DNA of 64,000 bases from Bacteroidota bacterium. Lineage in GTDB: Bacteria; Bacteroidota; Bacteroidia; Bacteroidales; Dysgonomonadaceae. The stretch is from contig JAFADY010000050.1 of the NCBI GenBank assembly GCA_023424395.1, positions 62,001 through 126,000 on the forward strand, read 5' to 3'. A program made the position numbers and the translations under genes. The first letter of the stretch is position 1. Each line of letters begins with the position of its first letter. The notes under the pieces are model-generated. The model did not search any database and was not told the DNA's origin. It saw nothing but the letters and a program-made list of their open reading frames with translations. Below are positions 17,487-27,637 of the stretch, one piece after another.

Positions 17487-18686
17487 ATGAAAACAAAAAG
17501 AATTTTTTTATACATAGTAAATTTTATTTTAATACTACTGATAGGATTAGCATGTTCAGGAAATACGCCTGTGATTGAAGAAAAACCGACCCCTGATCCG
17601 GAAATACCGGCTCCTGATCCGGAACCCAAATACAGCGATGTACCGTCGCATAATCCTTTCGTTAATGGAACCGAGGGATACGCTTGTTATCGAATTCCTA
17701 CAATGGTGATTTCAAAGAAAGGTACTATTCTTGCTTTCGCAGAAGGACGCAGAAATAACTGTGAAGATGTTGGAGATATCGATATTGTTATGAAGCGATC
17801 CACCGACGGAGGGCAAAAATGGAGCGAATTGATTACGGTAAGAGACGATGGAAGAAACCGATGTCAAAACCAATGTCCTGTTGTGTTGGAATCGGGTAGA
17901 ATATTACTCGTTACCTGCTGGAATAAAAACCCATCCGAAGGAAGATTCGTGTTTGTTACATATTCTGATGATGACGGTTTAACTTGGGCTGAGCATAAAG
18001 ACATCACACCTACAGTTAAACTAACGGGCTGGGATTGGTATGCTACCGGGCCATGCCATGGTATTGTAAAGAAATTAGAGCCTAATAAAGGTCGAATTAT
18101 AATTCCTGCAAACCACAATAATAATATGGGAGAATATGCCCACATCATTTATTCTGATGATAACGGCGCTACTTGGAAATTAGGTGGTATTATGCCTAAT
18201 AATCAAGGTAATGAAAGTACGGTGGTAGAACTCAGCACAGGAGAGATTATGTTAAATTCTCGCAACAGGGCGCCAAAATCAGATTCGCACTATCGATGGG
18301 TTTCAATTAGTAAAGACGGAGGGCAATCATTCAAAGATGTTTATCCCGATTTAGGTTTAAGAGATCCCGGAAATGGATGCCAAGGGAGTATCATAATGCA
18401 TTCTTACAATAACGAAACAAAGAAATACAATATTTTATTTTCTAATCCCAACAGTAAGGACTGGAGGAGAAACGGAACTGTAAGATTAAGTAATGATGAT
18501 GCAAGTACTTGGTTATACGGATATAATTATGCAGATCCCGATCCTACTAAAAATTTCACAAGCTACTCTGATTTGGCGGTTTTTGAAAATGGAACCATTG
18601 CGATTCTTTACGAAAGAGGATATCAGAACGCTGAAGGTATTTGGTTTAAAAAAATTCAATTATCCGATATAAATCAACCTTTGTAA
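17487..18686 (+). CDS. GH33-like exo-sialidase lipoprotein
   Basis: About 399 residues, a lipoprotein (LLIGLACSG, Cys23) with a Pro/Glu-rich linker. The six-bladed sialidase fold is shown by YRIP (68-71, first Arg of the triad), several Asp boxes (RSTDGGQKW, YSDDDGLTW, YSDDNGATW, ISKDGGQSF), the Arg region NSRNR (257-261) and the nucleophile region SYSDLAVFENG with Tyr360 and a Glu at 376. All key positions appear intact, so it should be active. GH33 enzymes remove terminal nonulosonic acids or Kdo-like sugars. Its place between GH172 and DUF4185 genes suggests a related acidic sugar on the target glycan. I chose the ATG at 17487 over an upstream TTG. Confidence 0.85.
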   Translation: MKTKRIFLYIVNFILILLIGLACSGNTPVIEEKPTPDPEIPAPDPEPKYSDVPSHNPFVNGTEGYACYRIPTMVISKKGTILAFAEGRRNNCEDVGDIDIVMKRSTDGGQKWSELITVRDDGRNRCQNQCPVVLESGRILLVTCWNKNPSEGRFVFVTYSDDDGLTWAEHKDITPTVKLTGWDWYATGPCHGIVKKLEPNKGRIIIPANHNNNMGEYAHIIYSDDNGATWKLGGIMPNNQGNESTVVELSTGEIMLNSRNRAPKSDSHYRWVSISKDGGQSFKDVYPDLGLRDPGNGCQGSIIMHSYNNETKKYNILFSNPNSKDWRRNGTVRLSNDDASTWLYGYNYADPDPTKNFTSYSDLAVFENGTIAILYERGYQNAEGIWFKKIQLSDINQPL

Positions 18687-18697
18687 AATCCACTCTA

Positions 18698-19990
18698 ATG
18701 AAATTTAGAATAAATAGATTTGTATATCTTCTTTTAGTCGGATTCTTTTTTGCTACGATTATAAGTTGTTCCAGCGATCCTCCTATAGAAGAACCAACAC
18801 CCGAAGAACCGGCTCCCGAAGAACCGACTCCCGAAGAACCGGGCGAGGTTATCGGAACAATTCCCGTTACTGTCTCCCCGGACATACGCATTACTTTTCA
18901 GGCAACTAAAATTAATCAGTTAACAGGCGATTACGATAAGCACTTAAGAAAGCCCACATTAAGTCAAACAAATACCAGATACGGTTTCCACGGAACAGAT
19001 TTAGGAGTGCCGTTTCAAGATGGGGACACTACTTGGGTTTTATTCGGCGATACCTGGGGAATCAAGGGTGGATTACCGGATGTAATAGGATACACTACCG
19101 AAAAGACGCCAGAAGACGGCCTTAAACTGGATTTCGTAACCGACGTAAAAGGTGTTTACCAGGGTATTGCCATACCCGGAGTGAGTATGGAAGGGTTTGA
19201 AGTTCCTACGGATGGATTTGTAATGAACAATGAATTTTTTCTTTGGGTAACAACCGGGCATATTCCCGACAAAGTAGTTATGGGAAAAAGTTTACTTGTA
19301 AATGCGTCGCGCGAAAATATGAACAAAGGCTTATTCCCGAAAATATTATACGAGCTGTCATCTACTAAATTTATCAATGTGTCTGTGGTAAAAGTAAAAA
19401 ACTCCGATTGGGGAATTTCGCCTCAAAATGAAGAAAGTTTAATAATGTTTGGTTCCGGAAAATATAGAGAAAGCCAGATTTATTTGGCTTACCAACCGCT
19501 ATCAGGCTTAAAAGACAAAAGCTCCATTCGGTATTTTGCCGGTATGAAAGACGGGAAACCTTTGTGGAACAAGAAAGAAGCAGATGCGCAACCCATTTAC
19601 AGATTAAACAATCCGGGAGTTGGAGAACTTTCCGCATCCTATAATTCTTTCATCAAAAAATGGATATTGCTTTACAATCATGGCGAGCCCAGAGGCATAA
19701 ATTTACGTACATCAGATTCACCCTGGGGGCCTTGGAGTGAAGCATTGGTTGTTTTTCGGCCTTGGGAAGACGGAGGCTATTGTAATTTTATGCATACAAA
19801 TTATACTTTTCGTGTGTGCGACAATGCACATGATGCAGGAAGGGAAAATGAGTGGGGTGGCGAGTATGGGCCGTATCAATACGAGCATTTCGCTACGGGC
19901 AACGATCAATATACGACTATTTATTTCAATATGTCAACATGGAATCCATATACTGTAATATTGATGAAAGCAAGATTAAGTAAGATATAA
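18698..19990 (+). CDS. DUF4185 (GH183-related) lipoprotein, candidate D-arabinan hydrolase
   Basis: The 430-residue protein has a lipobox (ATIISCSSD, Cys24) and an acidic Pro-rich linker encoded by a 15-bp tandem repeat. The five-bladed propeller-type DUF4185 domain follows, with FHGTDLGVPF (Asp101) and LFGDTWG (Asp118). These two Asp are the obvious catalytic candidates, here 17 residues apart versus 18 in the other three DUF4185 proteins of the locus. The rest differs strongly from those three, so it is a separate subgroup and may have another cleavage specificity. By family it should cut internal alpha-D-arabinofuranosyl bonds. As an acidic-linker lipoprotein it probably sits on the cell surface. 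Confidence 0.82.
   Translation: MKFRINRFVYLLLVGFFFATIISCSSDPPIEEPTPEEPAPEEPTPEEPGEVIGTIPVTVSPDIRITFQATKINQLTGDYDKHLRKPTLSQTNTRYGFHGTDLGVPFQDGDTTWVLFGDTWGIKGGLPDVIGYTTEKTPEDGLKLDFVTDVKGVYQGIAIPGVSMEGFEVPTDGFVMNNEFFLWVTTGHIPDKVVMGKSLLVNASRENMNKGLFPKILYELSSTKFINVSVVKVKNSDWGISPQNEESLIMFGSGKYRESQIYLAYQPLSGLKDKSSIRYFAGMKDGKPLWNKKEADAQPIYRLNNPGVGELSASYNSFIKKWILLYNHGEPRGINLRTSDSPWGPWSEALVVFRPWEDGGYCNFMHTNYTFRVCDNAHDAGRENEWGGEYGPYQYEHFATGNDQYTTIYFNMSTWNPYTVILMKARLSKI
18788..18841 (+). repeat. 15-bp tandem repeat encoding an acidic Pro-rich linker
   Basis: Nearly four copies of GAAGAACCGRCTCCC start at 18788, 18803, 18818 and 18833. They encode repeated EEPTP/EEPAP units just after the lipid-anchored Cys of the DUF4185 protein. 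Whole-codon units mean that copy-number slippage would change linker length without a frameshift. Confidence 0.8.
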
Positions 19991-20027
19991 AATCAATTAA
20001 TGTAAACATTATTAATTATTATTCCTA

Positions 20028-21365
20028 ATGAAAAACAAATTTTATTTAAAAGTGAAAGGATGGAATATATTTATTCTGTTCATTTTCGTTTTAGCGCTTT
20101 TTGTTAAGTGTGAAGCGGAAAGCGACGGTGTTTTTAAAGGGCACACTGCGGTTCACGATCCTTCAAAAGCGGTAACATTTACTTCTTTTTCACCAGATAG
20201 TGGCGGCGTTACAACTCAGTTGCTAATTAAAGGATCTAACTTCGGATCGGATACATCTTTAATTCGTGTTTTTGTAAACGAAAAAAGAGCGCCGATAATT
20301 AGTTCCGATGGGTCAACAATTTTAGCCATTGTGCCCTCAAGAGCAGATACCGGTTATGTGAAAATAAGGATCGGCAAAGAGCCCAATGTAAAGGAAATTG
20401 TTTCAACCAATGTATTCAACTATATTTTTCGCCCTGTTGTAGGTACTTTATCGGGATGGACGGATAAAGACGGAAAAACAGCTATTGTTGACGGCCCTTT
20501 AGATGAGGCACAGTTTGAGGAACCTTATTGGCTGGCTTTTGATCAGTTTAAAAACCTATATTTATTGGAAGAGTATCGAGCATTAAGGTATATCGATCTT
20601 CATAATGAGACGGTTACTACAAATTTCAGAACAGGTAATGGATTGGCTAGGCCAAGAACCATAGCGTTTAATCCGAGTTACGATACCATGTATGTTGCCA
20701 ACGATCAATGGGACAGACAGGGTATAAGTACCGTTGTTCTTACGCCTGCTACTAATTTCACGAGATGGACGCCCATTATTTATTCTGCGACCTGCAACGG
20801 GGGTGATGCTCATCCGCAAACAGGAGATTATTTCTACAATGAGTTCAATCAAGGAATTGTATATAAATGGATTAAAGCAACAGGACAGTCTCAACAGATG
20901 TATCGGGTAGATGATGTAAACTGGGAATTTAATATTCAGTTTGCCCCGAGTGGCGATTTCGCTTATTTGGTGGTTCGTAATAGGCACTATATTTTAAAAT
21001 CGAAATACAACAGAGAGACCGGAAGGTTGGAAGCGCCCGTACATTTTGTAGGAAAAAGAGGCCAATGGGGCCATAAAGACGGTGTAGGATTAGACGTGAT
21101 GTTCGATCAACCTCAGCAGGGAGCATTTGACGAAGACGATAATTTCTATGTTGCCGATGTATTTAATCATTGCATCAGAAAAATTACACCCGAAGGGATC
21201 GTTACTACATTTGCGGGAAGGCCTAAAAATTTCGGGTATTCCGACGGTGCATTACGCGATGCACAATTCGATCAACCCAACGGAATAGTTTATGATCGTG
21301 AAACCGGCGCTTTCTATGTTGCCGATAGGTGGAACCATAGAATTAGAACAATTATAGTAGAATAA
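20028..21365 (+). CDS. IPT/TIG plus NHL-repeat lipoprotein, candidate surface glycan-binding protein
   Basis: The 445-residue protein has a signal and lipobox-like Cys (LFVKCEAES, Cys28), an IPT/TIG immunoglobulin-like domain (about 50-130, FSPDSGGVTTQLLIKGSNFG) and NHL propeller blades (about 140-445, with YSDGALRDAQFDQPNGI and YVADRWNHRIR). This architecture is common in Bacteroidetes polysaccharide loci directly before susC, where such proteins are thought to bind glycan at the surface. It starts 37 bases after the DUF4185 gene and 19 bases before susC1. No catalytic motif is seen. Confidence 0.82.
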   Translation: MKNKFYLKVKGWNIFILFIFVLALFVKCEAESDGVFKGHTAVHDPSKAVTFTSFSPDSGGVTTQLLIKGSNFGSDTSLIRVFVNEKRAPIISSDGSTILAIVPSRADTGYVKIRIGKEPNVKEIVSTNVFNYIFRPVVGTLSGWTDKDGKTAIVDGPLDEAQFEEPYWLAFDQFKNLYLLEEYRALRYIDLHNETVTTNFRTGNGLARPRTIAFNPSYDTMYVANDQWDRQGISTVVLTPATNFTRWTPIIYSATCNGGDAHPQTGDYFYNEFNQGIVYKWIKATGQSQQMYRVDDVNWEFNIQFAPSGDFAYLVVRNRHYILKSKYNRETGRLEAPVHFVGKRGQWGHKDGVGLDVMFDQPQQGAFDEDDNFYVADVFNHCIRKITPEGIVTTFAGRPKNFGYSDGALRDAQFDQPNGIVYDRETGAFYVADRWNHRIRTIIVE

Positions 21366-21384
21366 AATAAATCTAATTTAGAAC

Positions 21385-24300
21385 ATGAAAAAGAAATATT
21401 GCTTAATTATATTTTTCTTTACTTTTTTTATAGGTGTTTTTGGGCAACAAAACGAAGTAGAGATCACAGGTACCGTAACAGATACAAAAGGAGAATCCTT
21501 AATAGGCGTGAATGTTACCATTAAGGATAGGCCGGGTGTAGGGACTATTACAAATGAAAATGGACAATTTAAGTTGCGGGCTACTCCTTATAATATATTG
21601 ATTTTTTCTTACGTGGGTTTTGAAAAAATAGAAATTCCGGTAGAAGATAAAAGACAGATCGATGTAATAATGAATGAAGGAGACGAGAGCGTACTATCCG
21701 AAGTAGTAATTACGGGAACTGGAGCCCAACGAAAAGTTACTGTTACAGGAGCTATTACTACAGTGGACGTCAAAACCTTACGAACTCCTACATCTAATAT
21801 TACCAACGCATTGGCGGGGAACGTTGCCGGAGTTATTTCCATGCAACGGTCAGGTGAACCCGGGAGTAACAACTCCGAGTTTTGGATACGCGGTATTTCA
21901 ACATTTGGAGCCGGTTCACAAGCTTTGGTGCTTGTAGATGGATTCGAAAGAAATTTTAATGAGGTCAATATAGAAGATATTGAATCTTTTTCCATACTTA
22001 AAGATGCCTCGGCTACCGCTATTTATGGTTCTCGAGGCGCGAATGGAGTTATCATTATAACCACCAAAAAAGGAGAAGCAGGGAAAGTGAATATCAATAT
22101 AAAAGGTGAATACGGATATAGCACGCGTACCAGGACACCGGAGTTTGTGGATGGATTAACTTATGCTAATTTAGTAAACGAAGCGCTAACGACCAGAAAC
22201 CAGGAACCTTTATATACGCCAACCGAATTGGAGATTTTCCAGAGAAATCTCGATCCCGATCTCTATCCCAATATTAACTGGCAAAATATAGTGCTGAGGC
22301 AAGGTGCGCCCAGTTACCGGGCAACGTTGAATTTTAGCGGAGGGGGTTCCACGGCGAGATATTTTGTATCAGGAAGTTATGTGGATGAAGGTGGTATGTA
22401 TAAAACCGACAAAGAATTGAAAGAGGAATATAACACCAACGCGAATATGAAACGCTGGAATTACCGTACCAATGTAGATTTGGATTTAACACGTACCACT
22501 TTAATATCTGTTGGTGTTTCAGGGTTTCTTGAAAGACAAAACTTCCCCGGGGGAAATTACGGTATTTGGAATGCATTGATAGGGCAAACTCCGGTTTCAA
22601 CTCCGGTAATATATTCAAACGGATTAATTCCTGCTTATGGAACGGCAGATAGGACAAATCCGTGGGTGCAAGTTACTAAATCGGGATATAGAGAGTTCTG
22701 GAAGAATGTGGTTGAAACAAATATTTCTGTTAATCAAAATTTGAACTTTATTACTGATGGACTCAGGTTTGTAGGTAGATTTGCTTATGATATTCGTAAT
22801 GATAACGCCATTAATAGAAGAAAATGGCCGGAGCAATATAATACGGAGCGAAGGAGAGATCGTGATGGTAATTTAGTCATGAATCGGGTTAGTACAGAAT
22901 CTCCTCTTACTCAGTCAACGGAATCATGGGGAGAAAGAAGGTATGTATTGGAAACCGAACTTCATTATGAAAGATTGATCGACGAAGAACACAGGGTTGG
23001 AGGAATGTTAAAGTACAATATGCACGATTTAAGCAATACACATAATTTTGGTGATGATATAATTGTGGGGATACCTCACCGCATAATGGGAGTATCGGGA
23101 AGAGCCACTTATAACTACAAGAACAGATACATGACCGATTTTAATTTTGGTTACACCGGGTCGGAGAATTTTCCGGAAGGAGAAAAATTCGGATTTTTCC
23201 CGGCAGTTTCATTTGGTTGGAACATCGCGGAAGAGGCTTTCGTAAAGAATAATGTTACTTGGCTTGACATGTTTAAGATAAGATACTCTTACGGTGAAGT
23301 GGGTAATGATAAGGTTAGAAAGAATAATCTTGATGTTCGTTTTCCCTATTTAAGTACAATAGGAACCGATGGCGCCGGATATTATTATTATGGCGATCCT
23401 CGAAGTCCGAATCAATACATGGGAATGCACTATACGCAAGTAGCTTCTAATAATATTACCTGGGAAATAGCCAGAAAACATAACTTAGGTTTCGATGTTC
23501 ATCTTTTAAATAATAAATTTTCTACGACTATTGATATATTTAAAGACACGAGAAATAATATATTTATGGAAAGGAGTCACTTGCCTGGAATGGTAGGGAT
23601 TGGAAGTTTGCCTTGGGCCAATGTAGGTAAAATGGAATCCAAAGGGTTTGACGGACAGTTCAATTATCATGAGAGAATAGGTAAAGTCGATTTTACATTA
23701 CGTGGTAATATTACCTATGCGAGAAATCAAGTATTAGAATACGATGAAATGGAAACCGCATATGCATATACTATGACGGAAGGGTACAGGTGGGAACAAG
23801 CTAAGGGTTTGATAGCATTAGGTTTATTTAAAGATTTTGAAGATATACGCAACAGTCCAAGGCAAACTTTTGCTGTGGAATATTTACCCGGAGACATTAA
23901 ATACAAAGATGTTAACGGCGATGGAATAATTAATGTGGAAGATGAGGTTGCCATCGGTTCAACACGCGTACCTAATTTAATTTACGGAACCGGACTGGCG
24001 GTATTGTGGAACGGCTTCGACTTCAACGTCCATTTTCAAGGCGCGGGAAAATCTTCTTATTTTATAAATGGTTTTTCTGTATATCCTTTCATAGAAGGAG
24101 CTTGGGGAAATATTTTAACAGATGTGGCCGAACCGGGAAACAGGTGGATATCCAGAGAAATATCCGGAACGCCCGAAACAGAAAATATAAACGCTAAATA
24201 TCCAAGACTGAGTTATGGAGGTAATCCAAACAACTACCGTCCATCTACGTATTGGTTAAGAGATGGCTCTTACTTGCGTTTTAAAACGTTGGAGGTCGGT

Positions 24301-24483
24301 TACACTTTGCCGGCAAATATGCTCTCGCGTATTAGTGTAAACGCATTGAGAGTATACGTGGTTGGAAACAACTTACATGTTTGGGATAAATTAAAATTAT
24401 GGGATCCGGAATTGGCCAGTGGAAATGGAATGAATTATCCTCCTTCACGTACAATTACAGTAGGATTAAATGTAAGCTTTTAA
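21385..24483 (+). CDS. susC: SusC-family TonB-dependent glycan importer, pair 1
   Basis: The 1032-residue outer-membrane protein has a signal peptide (FFIGVFGQ), a carboxypeptidase-like regulatory domain (about 25-105, GTVTDTKGESLIGVNV), a plug with the SusC signature (FWIRGISTFGAGSQALVLVD and SILKDASATAIYGSRGANGV) and a C-terminal barrel. SusC proteins import oligosaccharides, with SusD as a lid. The susD partner starts 13 bases downstream. It resembles pair 2 more than pair 3 in the plug. The cargo is inferred to be D-arabinan or mannan fragments. Confidence 0.93.
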   Translation: MKKKYCLIIFFFTFFIGVFGQQNEVEITGTVTDTKGESLIGVNVTIKDRPGVGTITNENGQFKLRATPYNILIFSYVGFEKIEIPVEDKRQIDVIMNEGDESVLSEVVITGTGAQRKVTVTGAITTVDVKTLRTPTSNITNALAGNVAGVISMQRSGEPGSNNSEFWIRGISTFGAGSQALVLVDGFERNFNEVNIEDIESFSILKDASATAIYGSRGANGVIIITTKKGEAGKVNINIKGEYGYSTRTRTPEFVDGLTYANLVNEALTTRNQEPLYTPTELEIFQRNLDPDLYPNINWQNIVLRQGAPSYRATLNFSGGGSTARYFVSGSYVDEGGMYKTDKELKEEYNTNANMKRWNYRTNVDLDLTRTTLISVGVSGFLERQNFPGGNYGIWNALIGQTPVSTPVIYSNGLIPAYGTADRTNPWVQVTKSGYREFWKNVVETNISVNQNLNFITDGLRFVGRFAYDIRNDNAINRRKWPEQYNTERRRDRDGNLVMNRVSTESPLTQSTESWGERRYVLETELHYERLIDEEHRVGGMLKYNMHDLSNTHNFGDDIIVGIPHRIMGVSGRATYNYKNRYMTDFNFGYTGSENFPEGEKFGFFPAVSFGWNIAEEAFVKNNVTWLDMFKIRYSYGEVGNDKVRKNNLDVRFPYLSTIGTDGAGYYYYGDPRSPNQYMGMHYTQVASNNITWEIARKHNLGFDVHLLNNKFSTTIDIFKDTRNNIFMERSHLPGMVGIGSLPWANVGKMESKGFDGQFNYHERIGKVDFTLRGNITYARNQVLEYDEMETAYAYTMTEGYRWEQAKGLIALGLFKDFEDIRNSPRQTFAVEYLPGDIKYKDVNGDGIINVEDEVAIGSTRVPNLIYGTGLAVLWNGFDFNVHFQGAGKSSYFINGFSVYPFIEGAWGNILTDVAEPGNRWISREISGTPETENINAKYPRLSYGGNPNNYRPSTYWLRDGSYLRFKTLEVGYTLPANMLSRISVNALRVYVVGNNLHVWDKLKLWDPELASGNGMNYPPSRTITVGLNVSF

Positions 24484-24496
24484 AATATTTATAACA

Positions 24497-26521
24497 ATGA
24501 AAAAATATCAATTAATCACTTCAATTTTTATTCTTGTTCTTTCTTTAAGTTCCTGTTCAGACTATTTAAGTATGGACCATTTCTTCAAAGACAGATTGAA
24601 TATCGACTCGGTTTTTGCCAGTAAAGATTATTCCGATCAATGGCTTGCCGGAGTTTATGAACAATTAAAATATGAAAATATAGATGTAGGTAGCAAAGAT
24701 TACATGCCGTATAATTTTATATCGGACGATATGTTTTTCGGGGACAGGGACAATGCTTATAAAGCATATAAAAATGGTGAATATTACGAAGATGGTAACG
24801 CGGATATTACACCTGCTAAAACAAGCGACCAAGCATCTTGGTTTATGTGTTACAAAGGTATCAGGGATGCATCTACTTATATTTATAATATCGATAAAAA
24901 TAAGGAAATGACTCAGGAGCAAATACTGGATACCAAGGCACAAGCCAGATTTTTACGCGCTTACTATTATTGGCTTTTACTCAGAAAATATGGCCCCATA
25001 CCTTTATTACCCGAAGAAGGGTTGGATTATACTCAAGAGTACGACGACTTGGCTTTACCGCGCAATTCTTACGATGAATGCGTTGAATACATAACCAAAG
25101 AACTTGCTCTTGCAGCGCCCAACCTGCCATTAAGACGCAGCAACAACGAAATGGCTAAGGTAACAAGAGGCGCAGCATTAGCTGCAAGAGCAAAAGTATA
25201 TTTATATGGTGCAAGCCCGTTGTTTAACGGAAACACGGAAATGGCGGATTTGGTGGACGATAAAGGCCGTAAATTGATTTCACAAGAATATGATGAAGAA
25301 AAATGGGCGCGTGCCGCCGCTGCCGCCAAAGATGTCATAGATTTGGGAGTTTACAGGTTATTTACTGCGCCGTTCACTTCGGTAGATGTGAGCCTTAGCC
25401 AGCCCAAAACAATTGTACCTCCGTACCATTCCGAATTTTCCGACAAAAATTTTCCGGAAGGTTGGAACGACATCGATCCATTTGAATCTTATCGACAATT
25501 ATTCAATGGAGCTCTCACCCCTGATAACAATCCTGAATTGATTTTTTCACGCATTCTGAATGTTGAGAGGACAAGCAGATGGGAAACGGGTGTGGAAATG
25601 ATGGTATTGCATCAGGTGCCATATTCATTAAAAGGATGGAATACGCACGGCATGACACAGAAACAATGTGATGCATATTATATGAATGACGGAGCCAATA
25701 TTCCTGTTAATCCCCGTGCAACCGGTTTTACCACCAATAATAAAGATTTTAAACCGTTACCTGCTAATGTTTCACTTCAGTATTATAATAGAGAGCCCCG
25801 TTTTTACGCATCGGTAGCCTACAATGGAAGTATTTGGGAAAGCACCAGCGCAATGGATACAGATATTTCCAAAAGATATTCACAGATATTTTATTACAGA
25901 GGCGAACCCGACGGCAAACAGCCCTCTTCTCTCGCTTTTCATATCAGAACGGGAATCGGGATTAAAAAATATTATAATCCCATTGATTCCTATCTGAAAG
26001 ACGGACAAGTTGTTCCCAAAACGGAACCGGCCATTCGGTATGCAGAAATGTTGCTTATATATGCGGAAGCGTTGAACGAGTTGACTAGATCATATAATAT
26101 TCCCAGTTACGATGGTAAACAATCCATTACGGTAAGCAGGGATATCAATGAGATGAGTAAGTACTTCTCACAAATTCGCATTCGAGGTGGAATACCCGAT
26201 TTGGAAAATAGTGTTTATGCTGATGCAAACGCTTTTAGAAAAGCATTAAAACGCGAAAGACAAATCGAATTGTTTGCCGAAACGCATCGCTATTTTGATC
26301 TGAGGAGGTGGAAAGACGCTCCCGAAGAAGAAGGAGTCCTTATTTACGGTTGCAATATGAATATGACTCGCGCACAACGCGAAGAGTTTCATGATCCGGT
26401 GGTTATCACTTCTTTACCTACAATTTTTGTGAGGAAGATGTATTTATGGCCTATTTCTCACGATGAATTGAGAAAAAATAAAAGATTGACTCAAAATCCG
26501 GGCTGGACGTATTACTATTAA
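24497..26521 (+). CDS. susD: SusD/RagB-family glycan-binding lipoprotein, pair 1
   Basis: The 674-residue protein has a lipobox (SLSSCSDYLS, Cys20) and the helical TPR-type SusD fold, with ARFLRAYYYWLLLRKYGPIP as the typical helix and a C-terminal ELFAETHRYFDLRRWKD block. It forms the extracellular lid on SusC1. At 674 residues it is longer than many SusD proteins, and loops in the middle (about 290-420) account for this. The binding site cannot be mapped by eye. Confidence 0.93.
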   Translation: MKKYQLITSIFILVLSLSSCSDYLSMDHFFKDRLNIDSVFASKDYSDQWLAGVYEQLKYENIDVGSKDYMPYNFISDDMFFGDRDNAYKAYKNGEYYEDGNADITPAKTSDQASWFMCYKGIRDASTYIYNIDKNKEMTQEQILDTKAQARFLRAYYYWLLLRKYGPIPLLPEEGLDYTQEYDDLALPRNSYDECVEYITKELALAAPNLPLRRSNNEMAKVTRGAALAARAKVYLYGASPLFNGNTEMADLVDDKGRKLISQEYDEEKWARAAAAAKDVIDLGVYRLFTAPFTSVDVSLSQPKTIVPPYHSEFSDKNFPEGWNDIDPFESYRQLFNGALTPDNNPELIFSRILNVERTSRWETGVEMMVLHQVPYSLKGWNTHGMTQKQCDAYYMNDGANIPVNPRATGFTTNNKDFKPLPANVSLQYYNREPRFYASVAYNGSIWESTSAMDTDISKRYSQIFYYRGEPDGKQPSSLAFHIRTGIGIKKYYNPIDSYLKDGQVVPKTEPAIRYAEMLLIYAEALNELTRSYNIPSYDGKQSITVSRDINEMSKYFSQIRIRGGIPDLENSVYADANAFRKALKRERQIELFAETHRYFDLRRWKDAPEEEGVLIYGCNMNMTRAQREEFHDPVVITSLPTIFVRKMYLWPISHDELRKNKRLTQNPGWTYYY

Positions 26522-26533
26522 AATTTACAGGAT

Positions 26534-27541
26534 ATGAAAAAAATAAATTTATATTTGATAATTTCAGTACTTCTCATATTTTCAGTTTCTTGCAACGACG
26601 AGTGGGATGAAGAGCAGTACAAGAAAGCCGTTTCGTTTGTGAAGAGCGGCGTTGTAAAAATCTACGTAAAATATAACGCTGAAGGAGGGCAAGTGCCGTT
26701 TAAAGTCCCGGTACAAGTTTCCGGGTCTACCATAAATGACTCCGACGTGAATGTAACAATTGCATTGGATCCGGATACGATACCCGATCTGAATTTTGAC
26801 CGATTTAGATTAAGGGATGATTTATATTTTAAATTACTTCATCCTCAGTTTTATGAATTTGAATCAATGACTTCAACTATCAAAAGCGGAGAAGATGTGG
26901 GTATATTCAAGCTGAATTTGAAATTAGAAGGGATGGATTTGATCGACAGGTACATATTACCCATACAAATTGTATCCACATCAAAATACGATGTTATGGA
27001 TCGGAAGTACTACAGAAAATCGTTGATGGAAATTGTGCCATTCAACGATTATTCCGGAAGGTATTCTGTGAGCGGTTCAATTTTTGACAGATCGAGGCCC
27101 GAAAATCAGCAAACCGCATTAACTACGCCTTACAGATATGCAAGAGTGGTTGATGAACGCACCGTGTTTTTTTATGCCGGTATTACTGAAGAGGAATCTC
27201 AGGATAGAGCTATTTATAAAATAAATGCCACCTTTAATGTGGAAGATTCTACCGTTACGCTTACGGCGAGTGACCCGAGAATAAATTTTTCTCAACAAGA
27301 AGGCACTTTTACTATAGAAACAAAGATGGATCCCGTGCTTCCTTATTTAGAATGGAAATATATCAAGGCGAACTTAAAGTATGAGTACGATGATATAAGT
27401 AATCCGGCTCGTCCATTGCTGTATCGGTTTAGTGGACCGATGGTTTTGGAGAAAGTTAGAAACATACTTAAACCCGAAGAAGATCAACAAGGCGATATAG
27501 TTGAGGAAGATATTGAAAGAGAATATCCCAATCCATATTAA
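26534..27541 (+). CDS. Accessory surface lipoprotein (DUF1735/DUF4973-like)
   Basis: The 335-residue protein has a signal and lipobox (FSVSCNDE, Cys20), an N-terminal beta-sandwich of the DUF1735 kind (about 30-150, VPVQVSGSTINDSDVNVTIA) and a second beta-rich domain (about 170-320). It follows susD1 by 12 bases and a strong terminator follows it, so it closes the first transcription block. Proteins in this position are usually surface glycan-binding proteins. I am sure of the lipoprotein nature and context, less sure of the exact DUF number. Confidence 0.75.
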   Translation: MKKINLYLIISVLLIFSVSCNDEWDEEQYKKAVSFVKSGVVKIYVKYNAEGGQVPFKVPVQVSGSTINDSDVNVTIALDPDTIPDLNFDRFRLRDDLYFKLLHPQFYEFESMTSTIKSGEDVGIFKLNLKLEGMDLIDRYILPIQIVSTSKYDVMDRKYYRKSLMEIVPFNDYSGRYSVSGSIFDRSRPENQQTALTTPYRYARVVDERTVFFYAGITEEESQDRAIYKINATFNVEDSTVTLTASDPRINFSQQEGTFTIETKMDPVLPYLEWKYIKANLKYEYDDISNPARPLLYRFSGPMVLEKVRNILKPEEDQQGDIVEEDIEREYPNPY

Positions 27542-27551
27542 GCATTGCTTC

Positions 27552-27592
27552 ACTGAAGAGCGTCGCTTAGGGTGGCGTCTCTTCAGTTTTTA
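27552..27592 (+). terminator. Intrinsic terminator ending the susCD-1 block
   Basis: ACTGAAGAG (27552-27560) pairs perfectly with CTCTTCAGT (27579-27587), with further partial pairing inside, and TTTTTAT follows. It separates the accessory lipoprotein from the DUF4886 gene. Confidence 0.8.
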
Positions 27593-27637
27593 TAAAGAAA
27601 AATTGAAAAATGAATATTTGAAAACTTTGAGACCCTC

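Noticed and set aside
17577..17627. Pro/Asp-rich repeat in the sialidase gene as a functional tandem repeat
   Set aside because: Only two imperfect copies are present. It is an ordinary linker after the lipobox.
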